Assembly: GCA_002331025.1 (NCBI GenBank)
Contig: DCYG01000012.1
Span: forward strand, 20,241-84,240
Direction of reading: 5' to 3'
DNA: 64,000 nucleotides
DNA from: Firmicutes bacterium UBA2116
GTDB lineage: Bacteria; Bacillota; Clostridia; Tissierellales; Sedimentibacteraceae
Shown: positions 52,601-60,441 of the stretch, piece after piece
How the letters are laid out: each line of letters opens with the position of its first letter
Position numbering within the stretch: position 1 is the first letter of the stretch
Notes under the pieces: generated by a model
Told to the model about the DNA's origin: nothing
The model's input: the letters and a program-made list of their open reading frames with translations, nothing else
The model's database searches: none
Translations under genes and position numbers: made by a program

Positions 52601-52654
52601 AGATATAATTATATTAAGGATATACTGATAAACTATTTTGAAGGAATTAATTGA
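49649..52654 (+). CDS. superfamily I (DNA2/NAM7-like) helicase fused to a C-terminal nuclease-like domain
   Basis: 1001 residues. The first ~300 residues are unassigned. Helicase motifs follow: Walker A GPPGTGKTN (~350), Walker B MVIIDEASQCN (~595), motif III GDPQQLNPVV, motif IV LSYHYRCHKKI, motif V GTVHAFQGDEKDV, motif VI NVATSRAKEQL. The last ~150 residues (GRFDFVVY...LAIELDGKEHMEDD...RDEKKNAICKKHGFELIRI) look like the PD-(D/E)XK-related DUF2726-type domain, with Asp and E-x-D in place. The combination suggests nucleic-acid processing, possibly anti-phage. Stand-alone gene; a deleted relic is at 44.1 kb. Confidence 0.88.
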   Translation: MNSIYRDIFKAVHEGKWLSIEYKNQEDKVTKYWIGIKNIDPAHKILIVDGLHLSQYSLCELNIYIDSIKKSHVIDGSYCSINNTLVEDIHLNPHKYKNLFQNTANLKILSYLADCNKLDATPYKCEYSLIDRFDRDCLASGSYKLSEEQFKDIVNSFQHKAVSSHTQNKLKQLCVNVMSINTKKGLYVLAFRRVNLDVRNRLLKADDEITICQEYSIDGSKQSIRQFLDADDYCLLDEFEKNQEIIKDKITNSNPQIAGIDDMPYIIAIGMDLIIDLEHEYEAIINMYSEDKVTIPVKAFFGDLVKHPERRKEYPIALLNKKVNIDQLLAINTAMKYPIAYIQGPPGTGKTNTIINTIITAFFNERTVLFASYNNHPIDSVFQTFQSISYRDKIVPFPVVRLGNNEKVAESLDFIKDIYERTKKIDIFDKTLEKNKGDKIERAKKLTKLLKKHEQILQLKERKETIEKLISTYDQFTFQADLQGRQLYEVEKLLKSLGEVTDEEAVSLISDDEEKFLKYLYYISAKYIKRLDEPKYKDLLEIIYLEDKELKIKLFNQYLKDEEKLKHFMRVFPVCATTCISAHKLGEPKQYFDMVIIDEASQCNTAISLVPIIRGENLMLVGDPQQLNPVVLLSERDNAILNKKYSVANEYDYISNSIYKTFLACDAVSDEILLSYHYRCHKKIIEFNNKKYYNGKLNIKSSINNEKPLVFIDVEDNNTDIKNTSPTEANKIVKFVEENRDKKIGIITPFVNQKKYIETLLQEKGINDVTCGTVHAFQGDEKDVILFSLAVTDKTTSRTYEWLKNNKELINVATSRAKEQLIVFSSGKNLDRLHKNNSDDDLYDLTEYVKTNGEYKVAEKSAASRALGVKPYTTETEEAFLQSLKLALDNVLYNKRKCTVHKEVSISHVFKDNISGSDLFYSGRFDFVVYEKEYGKREIPILAIELDGKEHMEDDAVRKRDEKKNAICKKHGFELIRIENSYARRYNYIKDILINYFEGIN

Positions 52655-52657
52655 TAT

Positions 52658-52795
52658 ATGCTTCCTGCAAAATATGCAATTTACACAGTCGGATCTGTTT
52701 GGCAGGGTGGCAAATATAGTGAAGAAAGACTGTTGACCGATTGTTGGACAAATCAATCAGATGAAGGCATAACACAAAAAGAAAATCTTGACTAA
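52658..52795 (+). pseudogene. relic of a macrodomain gene
   Basis: A 45-codon frame starting 4 bp after the helicase stop. Residues 2-30 (LPAKYAIYTVGSVWQGGKYSEERLL) match LPAKYVIHTVGPVWHGGKHGEEKLL of the intact macrodomain protein, then similarity stops. No ribosome binding site. Confidence 0.75.
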
Positions 52796-52834
52796 AAATT
52801 TATATCAAGTTAACATTAATTAAAAGAAAAAAGG

Positions 52835-53044
52835 ATGGTGGATGGCTTGAGCGGGTTATCTTTTAAAATATTTTGCATAGAAAACTATGCGGAATATAAA
52901 AATGTGAATAGTTCTAAGGTCTACGAACTTTTTGAAAAGACTAAACTGCTGGACCTGCTGGACTCAGACTATGGAGACTTACACGGAATGGGTTTGGAAT
53001 ATTTAATGCAATTTATTGATGAGTATTTGGAGGCTAAGAAATGA
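52835..53044 (+). CDS. DUF3791-type protein, probable antitoxin of an ART-type toxin
   Basis: 69 residues; AAAAAAGG lies just before the ATG, and a TTG at 52847 is an alternative start. The pattern FCIENYAEYKNVNSSKVYELFEKTKLLDLL and LHGMGLEYLMQFIDEYL fits DUF3791, which is regularly encoded upstream of DUF3990. It overlaps the DUF3990 gene by 4 bp, the usual toxin-antitoxin coupling. A relic of its end lies at 39.8 kb. Confidence 0.75.
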   Translation: MVDGLSGLSFKIFCIENYAEYKNVNSSKVYELFEKTKLLDLLDSDYGDLHGMGLEYLMQFIDEYLEAKK

Positions 53045-53529
53045 TTGTTTACCACGGATCTGATACAGTTGTAGAAAAGCCTGAGATAATTGTTTCAGAG
53101 ATTGGAAGAGATTTTGGGTTTGGATTCTACACCACGGATATCTATGAACAAGCCACAAGATGGGCGAAAAGAAAAACGCTTATGAGTAAAAAGGTTGGCT
53201 CAAAGGCCATAGTAAACAATTATGAGTTCGAGGTGGAAACAGCTGAAAAGGACTTAAAAATTAAGATTTTTACAGAGCCTTCTTTAGAATGGATAGATTT
53301 TGTAATTGCTTGTCGTTCGGATGTGTTGTTTAAGCATGAGTATGATATTGTTATAGGTAATATTGCAAATGATAAGGTTGGAGAAACAATATCTTTTGTT
53401 ATGGCTGGAATAATGAGAAAAGAAGATGCATTAGATCGACTCAAATTTCAACAAATTAACAATCAAATCTGTTTTAATACAAATAGGGCATTAAAATATT
53501 TAAAGTTTACAGCATATGAAGTAAAATAA
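53041..53529 (+). CDS. DUF3990-type ADP-ribosyltransferase-like toxin
   Basis: 162 residues. N-terminal MIVYHGSDTVVEKPEI and DFGFGFYTTDIYEQATRWAKRK are the conserved blocks of DUF3990, which has an ADP-ribosyltransferase-like fold (H-Y-E type: YHGS, FYTT). The usual partner DUF3791 is upstream with a 4-bp overlap. Targets are unknown. Confidence 0.8.
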   Translation: MIVYHGSDTVVEKPEIIVSEIGRDFGFGFYTTDIYEQATRWAKRKTLMSKKVGSKAIVNNYEFEVETAEKDLKIKIFTEPSLEWIDFVIACRSDVLFKHEYDIVIGNIANDKVGETISFVMAGIMRKEDALDRLKFQQINNQICFNTNRALKYLKFTAYEVK

Positions 53530-53546
53530 TAACAGGAGGTGTTTTT

Positions 53547-53765
53547 ATGGCACACAATATAGTTAGAACGGTCATTCTTCCTGATGTAATAATTAAAATC
53601 CAAAAAAAATATAACGTAAATGAAAATATAGCATTGGAGATGTTCTATACATCACATATTGGAAAGCTTTTTTCTGAAGATGAATCCGGTCTTTATGGTC
53701 AAAGTCCCAATTATATCTTCTCATTATTCATTGAAGATTTTAATGAGTCTCAATTGAATGATTAA
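53547..53765 (+). CDS. DUF3791-like third component of the DUF3990 locus
   Basis: 72 residues, AGGAGG upstream. The pattern KYNVNENIALEMFYTSHIGKLFSEDESGLYGQSPNYIFSLF is one I associate with small proteins that sit next to DUF3990 genes. Likely part of the same toxin-antitoxin operon. Confidence 0.6.
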   Translation: MAHNIVRTVILPDVIIKIQKKYNVNENIALEMFYTSHIGKLFSEDESGLYGQSPNYIFSLFIEDFNESQLND

Positions 53766-54001
53766 ATAAAATGAAGTTTATTGTCAAAAATATTAAACAG
53801 TTTACCGGAAATATTATGTGTTGATAATATAGATGACATTATAATTATTTGGAAGAATCAAAAGGATAGAAAAATACTAAATACATTGAGTCTTTTCTTC
53901 CTTTTTGTTGTATTTATGGTAAAATTTGATTTTATTTGCTATAATAATATAAGACAGAATTAATATATAGTGTAAGAGAAAATGTAATATAGGAGTTTTG
54001 T
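53766..54001. other. intergenic region
   Basis: Contains a 60-codon frame with a TTG start (53781-53963) whose N-terminal half, SKILNSLPEILCVDNIDDIIIIWKN, looks protein-like but ends in low-complexity hydrophobics. Probably a gene remnant. Confidence 0.3.
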
Positions 54002-55063
54002 ATGTTGAATACATTTAAACAAATCATGATAAATCAATATTTTGGTAAACATTTTTCACTGGATTACCGGGTTTGCATGATTTTTTTCTTTGAGAGTTAT
54101 TTTATATCCATCCTCTCTGCCATAACAAATACGGCACTGAATAAGGGATTGCCCGGAATTATTTTACAATGGTCATATATTTTATTCTGTACCATTATGA
54201 TTTTTGTAACCCCGCAAATTCGGCGTATAATTCTAAAGCCGAATCTTCTGTTTGTTACATTTTTCTATATACCTTTTTTATACTTTCAAACTGCAGGATA
54301 TGATGGTACAGCTTTGTTGTTTACGTTGTTAGGCATCTTTATGTTGGGAATTGTTTTTTCGGGCAAAACTCGTATTGTGATTATCGGATTAAATATTTTA
54401 GATTATTTATTGTGCATTATCATCAGTTATCTATATCCTCAAACTGTGATACCCCATAGCGGTCCGTATGCCATGCTTATTGATTTAATCGTGGCGTTTA
54501 TTTTGTCTTCTGTAGGACTGTCAATTTTGACACTTTATATCAGCAGGGTTTTTGAAGACAACCGCAAGGTTCTTGCTGAATTAAGCATAAGAGATGCTTT
54601 GACAGGAACTTATAACAGGAGATTTATGACTGATTTTTTGCATGAGACATTGAATACATTCAAAAGAACAGGAAATAAATTTTATGTACTGATGCTTGAT
54701 ATTGATCACTTTAAAAAAATAAATGATACTTATGGTCATGGATTCGGAGATCGGGTACTATTGGAGTGTGCCCGTACCATACAAAGAATATTGAGAAAAG
54801 GTGACGTTATAGCACGTTATGGCGGAGAAGAATTTGCAATTATATTATCTTCGGATATGCCGATTAATGCCGTTGATATTGCCGAACGCATTCGTCATGC
54901 GATATCATTGCTGCGTTTTAAGCACAATATAACTGTAACTGTCAGTATAGGGCTGGCAGAATCAAAGCATGACGATACCATTGAAACATTGATGAACAGA
55001 GCAGACAAGTATATGTATTATGCAAAGCAGGCAGGACGCAACAAGGTATCGACCAGTAATTAA
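54002..55063 (+). CDS. membrane diguanylate cyclase (GGDEF)
   Basis: 353 residues, TAGGAG upstream. The first ~185 residues have about six membrane helices. The GGDEF domain follows: RDALTGTYNRRFM, LDIDHFKKINDTYGHGFGD, and active-site RYGGEEFAI. The GGEEF signature is intact, so c-di-GMP synthesis is expected. An RxxD inhibitory site is not seen just before GGEEF (it reads RILRKGDVIARYGGEEF). Confidence 0.93.
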   Translation: MLNTFKQIMINQYFGKHFSLDYRVCMIFFFESYFISILSAITNTALNKGLPGIILQWSYILFCTIMIFVTPQIRRIILKPNLLFVTFFYIPFLYFQTAGYDGTALLFTLLGIFMLGIVFSGKTRIVIIGLNILDYLLCIIISYLYPQTVIPHSGPYAMLIDLIVAFILSSVGLSILTLYISRVFEDNRKVLAELSIRDALTGTYNRRFMTDFLHETLNTFKRTGNKFYVLMLDIDHFKKINDTYGHGFGDRVLLECARTIQRILRKGDVIARYGGEEFAIILSSDMPINAVDIAERIRHAISLLRFKHNITVTVSIGLAESKHDDTIETLMNRADKYMYYAKQAGRNKVSTSN

Positions 55064-55106
55064 GATTTTATAAATAAAAATCAGTAATTTAAAGTGAGTG
55101 ATGAAC

Positions 55107-55857
55107 ATGAGAATTATTATTTCACCGGCAAAAAAGATGAAAACAGATACAGACTCACCATTGGATGTGGGTACGCCTGAGTTTCTGAAGGAAACAGAGA
55201 TGCTTTTGGAGTATCTGAAGGATATGCGCTATGAGGAAGCTAAAGATGTATGGAAATGCAATGATAATATTGCGAAGCTGAATTATGAAAGAATACAAAG
55301 GATGAATTTATACGCAAATTTGACTCCTGCCATACTTTTCCTATGAAGGGATACAGTATCAGTACATGGGGCCGGGAGTGTTTAAAAGATCGGAGTTTGA
55401 ATATATAGAGGAGCATCTGCGCATTTTGTCAGGATTTTACGGGATGCTGAGACCCTTTGACGGAGTTGCGCCTTACAGGCTTGAAATGCAGGCAAAGCTT
55501 CAGATAGGAGAATTTGATTCGCTCTATGATTTTTGGGGTAAAAGACTGGCTGAGGAGATATTTTCTCAGAGTGATTGTATTGTAAATCTTGCATCAAAGG
55601 AATACAGCAGGTGTATTTCCGAGTATATTGATAACGGCATAAGATTTATCAGCTGTATTTTCGGAGAAGTGAAAGGAAAAAAGGTAGTTGAAAAGGGAAC
55701 ACAGGTGAAAATGGCCAGAGGAGAAATGGTACGCTTTATGGCTGAAAACAAGACAAAAAATGCGGAAGAAATTAAATTGTTTGACAGGCTTGGTTATTCT
55801 TATAATGATAGCCTGTCAGACGATTGCACATATGTTTTTATAAAAGGAGGAAAATAA
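55107..55857 (+). pseudogene. yaaA: yaaA (peroxide stress protein, DUF328) with one frameshift
   Basis: Two frames make one YaaA: MRIIISPAKKMKTD...NLTPAI, then, one base out of phase, YEGIQYQYMGPGVF...LSGFYGMLRPFDGVAPYRLEM...FGEVKGKKVVEKGTQVKMARGEMVRFM. The shift is at ATACTTTTCC near 55335; removing one base gives the expected PAIFSYEGIQ. YaaA lowers intracellular iron in peroxide stress. Either inactive here or a sequencing error. It is 1 bp from bcp, a fitting stress neighbour. Confidence 0.85.
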
Positions 55858-55858
55858 T

Positions 55859-56329
55859 ATGCTGGAAAAGGGAACGAAGGCACCTGAATTTGTATTGAAG
55901 GATAAGGACGGTAATGAAGTTGCCTTGTCGGATTTTGCGGGTAAAAAGGTTGTGCTGTATTTTTATCCTAAGGACAATACCCCGGGATGTACAAAGCAGG
56001 CATGCGGGTTTGCAGGTATGTATGATGAATTTATAGAAATGGATGTAGCCGTTATAGGAGTGAGCAAGGACAGCTCGGCATCTCACCAGAAGTTCGCAGA
56101 AAAATATAATCTGCCCTTTATTTTACTTTCAGATTCGGAGCTCACAGTCATTAAAGCATACGATGTGTGGAAGGAAAAGAAGCTTTACGGCAAGACATCC
56201 TTGGGTGTAGTAAGGACGACATATGTTATTGATGAAAACGGAATTATAGAAGAGGTTATGCCAAAGGTGAAAACAGATACCAATGCAGCGGATGTGCTAA
56301 ATTATTTAAGAAGACAACAACAAACATGA
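55859..56329 (+). CDS. bcp: thioredoxin-dependent thiol peroxidase (Bcp/PrxQ)
   Basis: 156 residues, AAAGGAGG upstream, next to yaaA. Peroxiredoxin motif YFYPKDNTPGCTKQACGF: peroxidatic Cys in PGCT and resolving Cys five residues on (CTKQAC), the PrxQ type. The ending GKTSLGVVRTTYVIDENG is family-typical. Reduces H2O2 and organic hydroperoxides with thioredoxin. Confidence 0.95.
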   Translation: MLEKGTKAPEFVLKDKDGNEVALSDFAGKKVVLYFYPKDNTPGCTKQACGFAGMYDEFIEMDVAVIGVSKDSSASHQKFAEKYNLPFILLSDSELTVIKAYDVWKEKKLYGKTSLGVVRTTYVIDENGIIEEVMPKVKTDTNAADVLNYLRRQQQT

Positions 56330-56557
56330 TTCACAATTATAATTTATGTAATTTTTTTAATTACCCCCAAAATATAAAGAGGAACATTTATTAATCCACC
56401 ATCTTTTTTGATATTCTGTGTCTAAGTACTCACAAATCATATCCTTCTTGCTTGGACTGGGCGGAATGTAACCCGGATGCTGCAAATTAACGTGTTAATT
56501 TGCCTTGATATTACACAGCATAAAGAGTATAATAATGTTTAAAGGAGATGAATTATT
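56330..56557. promoter_or_regulatory. promoter and operator of the Phd/ParE toxin-antitoxin pair
   Basis: GCAAATTAAC-GT-GTTAATTTGC (56482-56503) is a 10-bp inverted repeat directly before TTGATA (56505-56510)-N17-TATAAT (56528-56533). The palindrome abuts the -35, as expected for autoregulation by the antitoxin. The left part (56340-56480) shows no gene. Confidence 0.75.
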
Positions 56558-56803
56558 ATGCCAAATATTAAACCGGTTTCGGATTTAAGGAATTATACAG
56601 AGGTTCTTAATGAAGTTCATGAAGGCAACCCAGTTTATTTAACAAGAAATGGCAGAGGCGAATATGCAATCATAAAAATATCAGAGTTAGAAAAGTTGAA
56701 GGCTGCGATTAGACTGTTGTCTGACATAGAAGATGGAGAAAAGTCAGCGAGAGAGAAAGGGTGGCTTGCGGCGGAAGATGTTGAGGCTATTTTAGGATTG
56801 TAA
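56558..56803 (+). CDS. Phd/YefM-family antitoxin
   Basis: 81 residues, AAAGGAG upstream. The N-terminal MPNIKPVSDLRNYTEVLNEVHEGNPVYLTRNGRGEYAIIK is the Phd/YefM DNA-binding fold. The C-terminal helix should wrap the toxin. The toxin gene begins 2 bp later. Confidence 0.9.
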   Translation: MPNIKPVSDLRNYTEVLNEVHEGNPVYLTRNGRGEYAIIKISELEKLKAAIRLLSDIEDGEKSAREKGWLAAEDVEAILGL

Positions 56804-56805
56804 GA

Positions 56806-57135
56806 ATGCTAAATGTTGAATATACACCACGAGCGTTAGAAGATTTGCAGCATCTGCAAGTATATTTATCAACTAACTGGGGAGAGAATACTGCAAATAA
56901 AATTTTAAAGAAGATTACATCTGAAATAAGAAGGTTAGGACGATACCCTTTTTCAGGTGTAAATCTTGGCAAAATTATTAACACTACAACTAATTATCGA
57001 TATATATTTTCGGAAAGAAATTATATATTTTATCGCTTAGAATCTGATAAAATTTTAATAATTAGGGTTATAAATGAAAGACAGGATTATTTGAAGCAAT
57101 TGTTTGGAATAAATGTTGACAGAGAAGAAATATAG
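56806..57135 (+). CDS. RelE/ParE-family toxin
   Basis: 109 residues. VEYTPRALEDLQHLQVYLSTNWGENTANKILKKITSEIRRL and the C-terminal YRYIFSERNYIFYRLESDKILIIRVINERQDY match the ParE/RelE toxin fold. ParE poisons gyrase and RelE cuts mRNA; the sequence favours ParE-like (helical hairpin first, INERQDYL end) without certainty. Confidence 0.9.
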   Translation: MLNVEYTPRALEDLQHLQVYLSTNWGENTANKILKKITSEIRRLGRYPFSGVNLGKIINTTTNYRYIFSERNYIFYRLESDKILIIRVINERQDYLKQLFGINVDREEI

Positions 57136-57177
57136 ATCACAAAGTAGATTAATCATAAACTATAAGTACTGTAGACT

Positions 57178-57212
57178 GCCCGAATATGTGAAATATCATC
57201 ATTCGGGCATTT
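57178..57212 (+). terminator. intrinsic terminator of the toxin-antitoxin operon
   Basis: 8-bp stem GCCCGAAT / ATTCGGGC, 15-nt loop, T-rich tail. Confidence 0.75.
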
Positions 57213-57297
57213 GTTTAATTTAAGGTAAATTCATAGATACGTTAAATAATGGATTTTTTTATTAGAGTGATAAGAAGATTAGAGGAGTTAACTTTAT

Positions 57298-57402
57298 TTA
57301 AATAAAAGTGTGATTTTTATACTGATTTTGACTATAAAAATGTGATTATCTTGACTAAAATTGAAATTTTGGCTATAATATAAATAAAAGTGTGATTGTA
57401 AA
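57298..57402. repeat. three repeats flanking a promoter
   Basis: TAAATAAAAGTGTGATT occurs near 57298 and 57381, and the variant CTATAAAAATGTGATT near 57332. The promoter TTGACT (57351-57356)-N17-TATAAT (57374-57379) lies among them and drives the DUF4143 ATPase gene. They may be operators. Confidence 0.6.
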
Positions 57403-57443
57403 ACTCTAAATATGTATAATAATGTGTTGTCTTGGAGGTGACT

Positions 57444-58790
57444 ATGGATAGACTAATCATGCAAAAACTGCTGGACTGGAAAAACTCTAAGTATCGCAAA
57501 CCTTTAATTTTAAAAGGAGTTCGCCAGGTAGGCAAAACTTGGCTTTTGAAAGAATTTGCCAAATGTCATTATAAAAATATTGCTTATTTTAACTTTGATG
57601 AGCATCCTGAATATAAGCAATTTTTTGAGAGTACCAAAGATGTGGAGCGAATTTTACAAAATTTAATGATGGCAAGCGGTGAAATCATTAAGCAGGATAC
57701 ACCACAGGATACCCTCATTGTTTTTGATGAAATTCAGGAATGTTATAATGCGTTGAATGCGTTAAAGTACTTTTGTGAAAACACCCCTCACTATCATGTT
57801 GCTTGTGCAGGTTCACTTTTAGGTATTGCGTTATCAAAACCCGCATCCTTTCCGGTTGGGAAAGTGGACTTTTTAGAGATTATGCCTATGACCTTTACTG
57901 AATTTTTAATGGCAAATGGAGACGTAAATTTTGTTAACTACATGAAAGACCTAGATAGTATTGAACAAATCCCAGAAGCTTTTTTTAATCCATTATACGA
58001 AAAGCTAAAGATGTATTTTGTCACAGGAGGCATGCCGGAATCAGTTCGCTCCTGGACACAAGATAGAGATGTGGAGCTCATGCAACAGGTGTTATCAAAT
58101 ATTTTAGGAGCATATGAGCGTGATTTTGCTAAACATCCTGATCCTAAGGATTTTCCAAAGATATCTCTCGTGTGGAAATCAATACCTTCTCAACTTGCAA
58201 GGGAAAACAAAAAGTTTATTTATAAAGCAATTAAAGAAGGAGCCAGAGCAAGGGAATATGAGTATGCCCTGCAATGGCTTTGCGATGCCAGCCTGACTTA
58301 TAAGATATATCGCAGTAGTGCGCCGGGGTTACCTATTTCTGCATACGATGATTTATCTGCTTTTAAGCTATATATGGTAGATGTAGGACTATTGCGAAGG
58401 TTATCACTTTTGGCGCCCTCAGCCTTTGGAGAAGGCAACAGATTGTTTGCAGAGTTTAAAGGTGCCTTAAGTGAAAATTATGTTCTGCAAGCATTGCAAA
58501 ACCAATTTGAAGCTATGCCACGATATTGGGCTGTTGATAATCCGAAATATGAGGTAGATTTTCTTATTCAAAGAGAAAATGATATTTTGCCCGTGGAGGT
58601 AAAATCCGAGAATAATGTGGAAAGCAAAAGCTTGAAAAAATACAAAGAAAAGTACGGCAATAAGGTAAAGCTTCGTATTCGTTTTTCATTGAACAATCTG
58701 CGTCTTGATGATGATATGCTAAACATTCCACTATTCATGGCTGATTATGCAGATGTAATTATAGGCAAGGCATTAGAGCAGTTAGATTGA
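57444..58790 (+). CDS. AAA_14/DUF4143 ATPase
   Basis: 448 residues from the ATG at 57444 (TTGGAGGTG upstream). N-terminal AAA domain: Walker A LKGVRQVGKTWLL (~25), Walker B TLIVFDEIQECYNAL (~92), sensor CAGSLLGIAL. The C-terminal DUF4143 domain has KLYMVDVGLLRRLS and a nuclease-like end YWAVDNPKYEVDFLIQRENDILPVEVKSENN (D-x(n)-E-x-K, PD-(D/E)XK arrangement). Very common in anaerobes; role unknown, possibly defence or mobile-element related. Confidence 0.9.
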   Translation: MDRLIMQKLLDWKNSKYRKPLILKGVRQVGKTWLLKEFAKCHYKNIAYFNFDEHPEYKQFFESTKDVERILQNLMMASGEIIKQDTPQDTLIVFDEIQECYNALNALKYFCENTPHYHVACAGSLLGIALSKPASFPVGKVDFLEIMPMTFTEFLMANGDVNFVNYMKDLDSIEQIPEAFFNPLYEKLKMYFVTGGMPESVRSWTQDRDVELMQQVLSNILGAYERDFAKHPDPKDFPKISLVWKSIPSQLARENKKFIYKAIKEGARAREYEYALQWLCDASLTYKIYRSSAPGLPISAYDDLSAFKLYMVDVGLLRRLSLLAPSAFGEGNRLFAEFKGALSENYVLQALQNQFEAMPRYWAVDNPKYEVDFLIQRENDILPVEVKSENNVESKSLKKYKEKYGNKVKLRIRFSLNNLRLDDDMLNIPLFMADYADVIIGKALEQLD

Positions 58791-58836
58791 TGGGCAAAGC
58801 CCTTATTGAATGTATTATAATAGAGGAGATACTAAA

Positions 58837-60441
58837 ATGGGTGAAAATACAAAAGATTTAAAGGTAGCACTATGGAACAGTGCAAATGTAATGCGAGGAA
58901 CCATGGGGGCTGAAGATTACAAGAGTTATCTCTTAGGACTTATTTTCTATAAATATCTGTCTGACAAATTGCTTTACAGCTTAGTAAATTTGTTGGATGA
59001 AACAGCAGACACATTAGATGATGCGTTAGAAATTTATAGAAAAAATTACGAAGATGATGACATGAGAGATGACTTGATTTCTGAACTTAAGCATCAAATA
59101 TCTTATGTTTTAAAGCCGGAATTGACATTCACTGCTCTTATTAATAAAATAAATTCCAATACCTTTCAATTAGAGGAATTATCTCAAGGATTTACAGATA
59201 TTGAACAATCAGACGAAATATTTAAAGACTTGTTTCAGGATTTAGATATTTATTCAACAAAGCTTGGCAATACACCTCAGAAAAGAAACCAAATGCTTTC
59301 AAATGTAATGAAAGAATTATCTAAAATTGATATTGCCGGACATGAAGGTGATATGTTAGGTGATGCATATGAATATTTAATAGGAGAGTTTGCGAGCGAT
59401 ACAGGTAAAAAGGCAGGTGAATTTTATACACCACAACCAGTATCAAAATTGATGACACGAATTGTATTCCACGGCAAAGAAAATGTGTCTGGCTTTACAA
59501 TATATGATGCTGCTATGGGATCTGGATCTTTAATGTTAAATGCAAAAAAATATTCTAATAAAGCAGATACGGTAATGTATTTTGGCCAAGAGCTAAACAC
59601 ATCAACTTACAATCTTGCACGAATGAATATGATTCTCCATGGTGTTCCTGTTGAAAACCAAAATCTTCATAATGCAGATACTCTTGATAAGGATTGGCCT
59701 GTTGATGAACCCACAAATTTTGATGCAGTGGTGATGAATCCGCCGTATTCTGCAAACTGGAGTGCATATAAAGGCTTTATGACTGACCCCAGATTTAGCA
59801 TATATGGAGCGCTTGCACCAAAATCAAAAGCGGACTATGCTTTTTTGCTTCATGGATTTTATCATCTTAAAAATACAGGTGTAATGGCTATTGTACTACC
59901 CCACGGTGTGTTATTCAGAGGAAATTCCGAAGGCAAAATTCGCCAGAAGCTTTTAGAAGATGGTTCTATAGACACTATAATCGGAATGCCGGCAGGAATT
60001 TTCTACAATACCAGCATTCCAACAACTATAATAGTACTTAAGAAAAAAGATCGTGAAAAACGTGATGTGTTATTTATTGATGCTTCAAAAGAATTTACAA
60101 AGGGCAAAGCCCAAAATACAATGAATGATGATCACTTAAAAAAAATTCTTGATGCGTATATACGAAGAGAATCCATTGATAAATTTGCACATTTGGCTTC
60201 CTTTGAAGAAATAAAGAAAAATGACTTTAATCTTAATATTCCACGATATGTGGATACCTTTGAAGAAGAAGAGCAAATAGATTTGAGAGAAGTTACATCA
60301 GAAATTTTAAAAATAACTAAAGAGATAAATAGTTCGCAAAAGCTGTTATTAGAAATGCTTTCGGATTTAGTTGGAATTGATGATGAAACAGAAGCGGAAC
60401 TACAAGAATCCATCAAAAATTTAATGGGGGAAGGTGAGTAA
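58837..60441 (+). CDS. hsdM: type I restriction-modification methyltransferase subunit HsdM
   Basis: 534 residues from the ATG at 58837 (AGAGGAG upstream). N-terminal HsdM helical domain, then N6-adenine methyltransferase motifs: TGKKAGEFYTPQPVSKLM, motif I DAAMGSGSLMLN, motif IV NPPYSANW. The C-terminus is a coiled coil for HsdS contact. First gene of hsdM-fic-hsdS. Makes the modification half of a type I R-M complex. Confidence 0.95.
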   Translation: MGENTKDLKVALWNSANVMRGTMGAEDYKSYLLGLIFYKYLSDKLLYSLVNLLDETADTLDDALEIYRKNYEDDDMRDDLISELKHQISYVLKPELTFTALINKINSNTFQLEELSQGFTDIEQSDEIFKDLFQDLDIYSTKLGNTPQKRNQMLSNVMKELSKIDIAGHEGDMLGDAYEYLIGEFASDTGKKAGEFYTPQPVSKLMTRIVFHGKENVSGFTIYDAAMGSGSLMLNAKKYSNKADTVMYFGQELNTSTYNLARMNMILHGVPVENQNLHNADTLDKDWPVDEPTNFDAVVMNPPYSANWSAYKGFMTDPRFSIYGALAPKSKADYAFLLHGFYHLKNTGVMAIVLPHGVLFRGNSEGKIRQKLLEDGSIDTIIGMPAGIFYNTSIPTTIIVLKKKDREKRDVLFIDASKEFTKGKAQNTMNDDHLKKILDAYIRRESIDKFAHLASFEEIKKNDFNLNIPRYVDTFEEEEQIDLREVTSEILKITKEINSSQKLLLEMLSDLVGIDDETEAELQESIKNLMGEGE

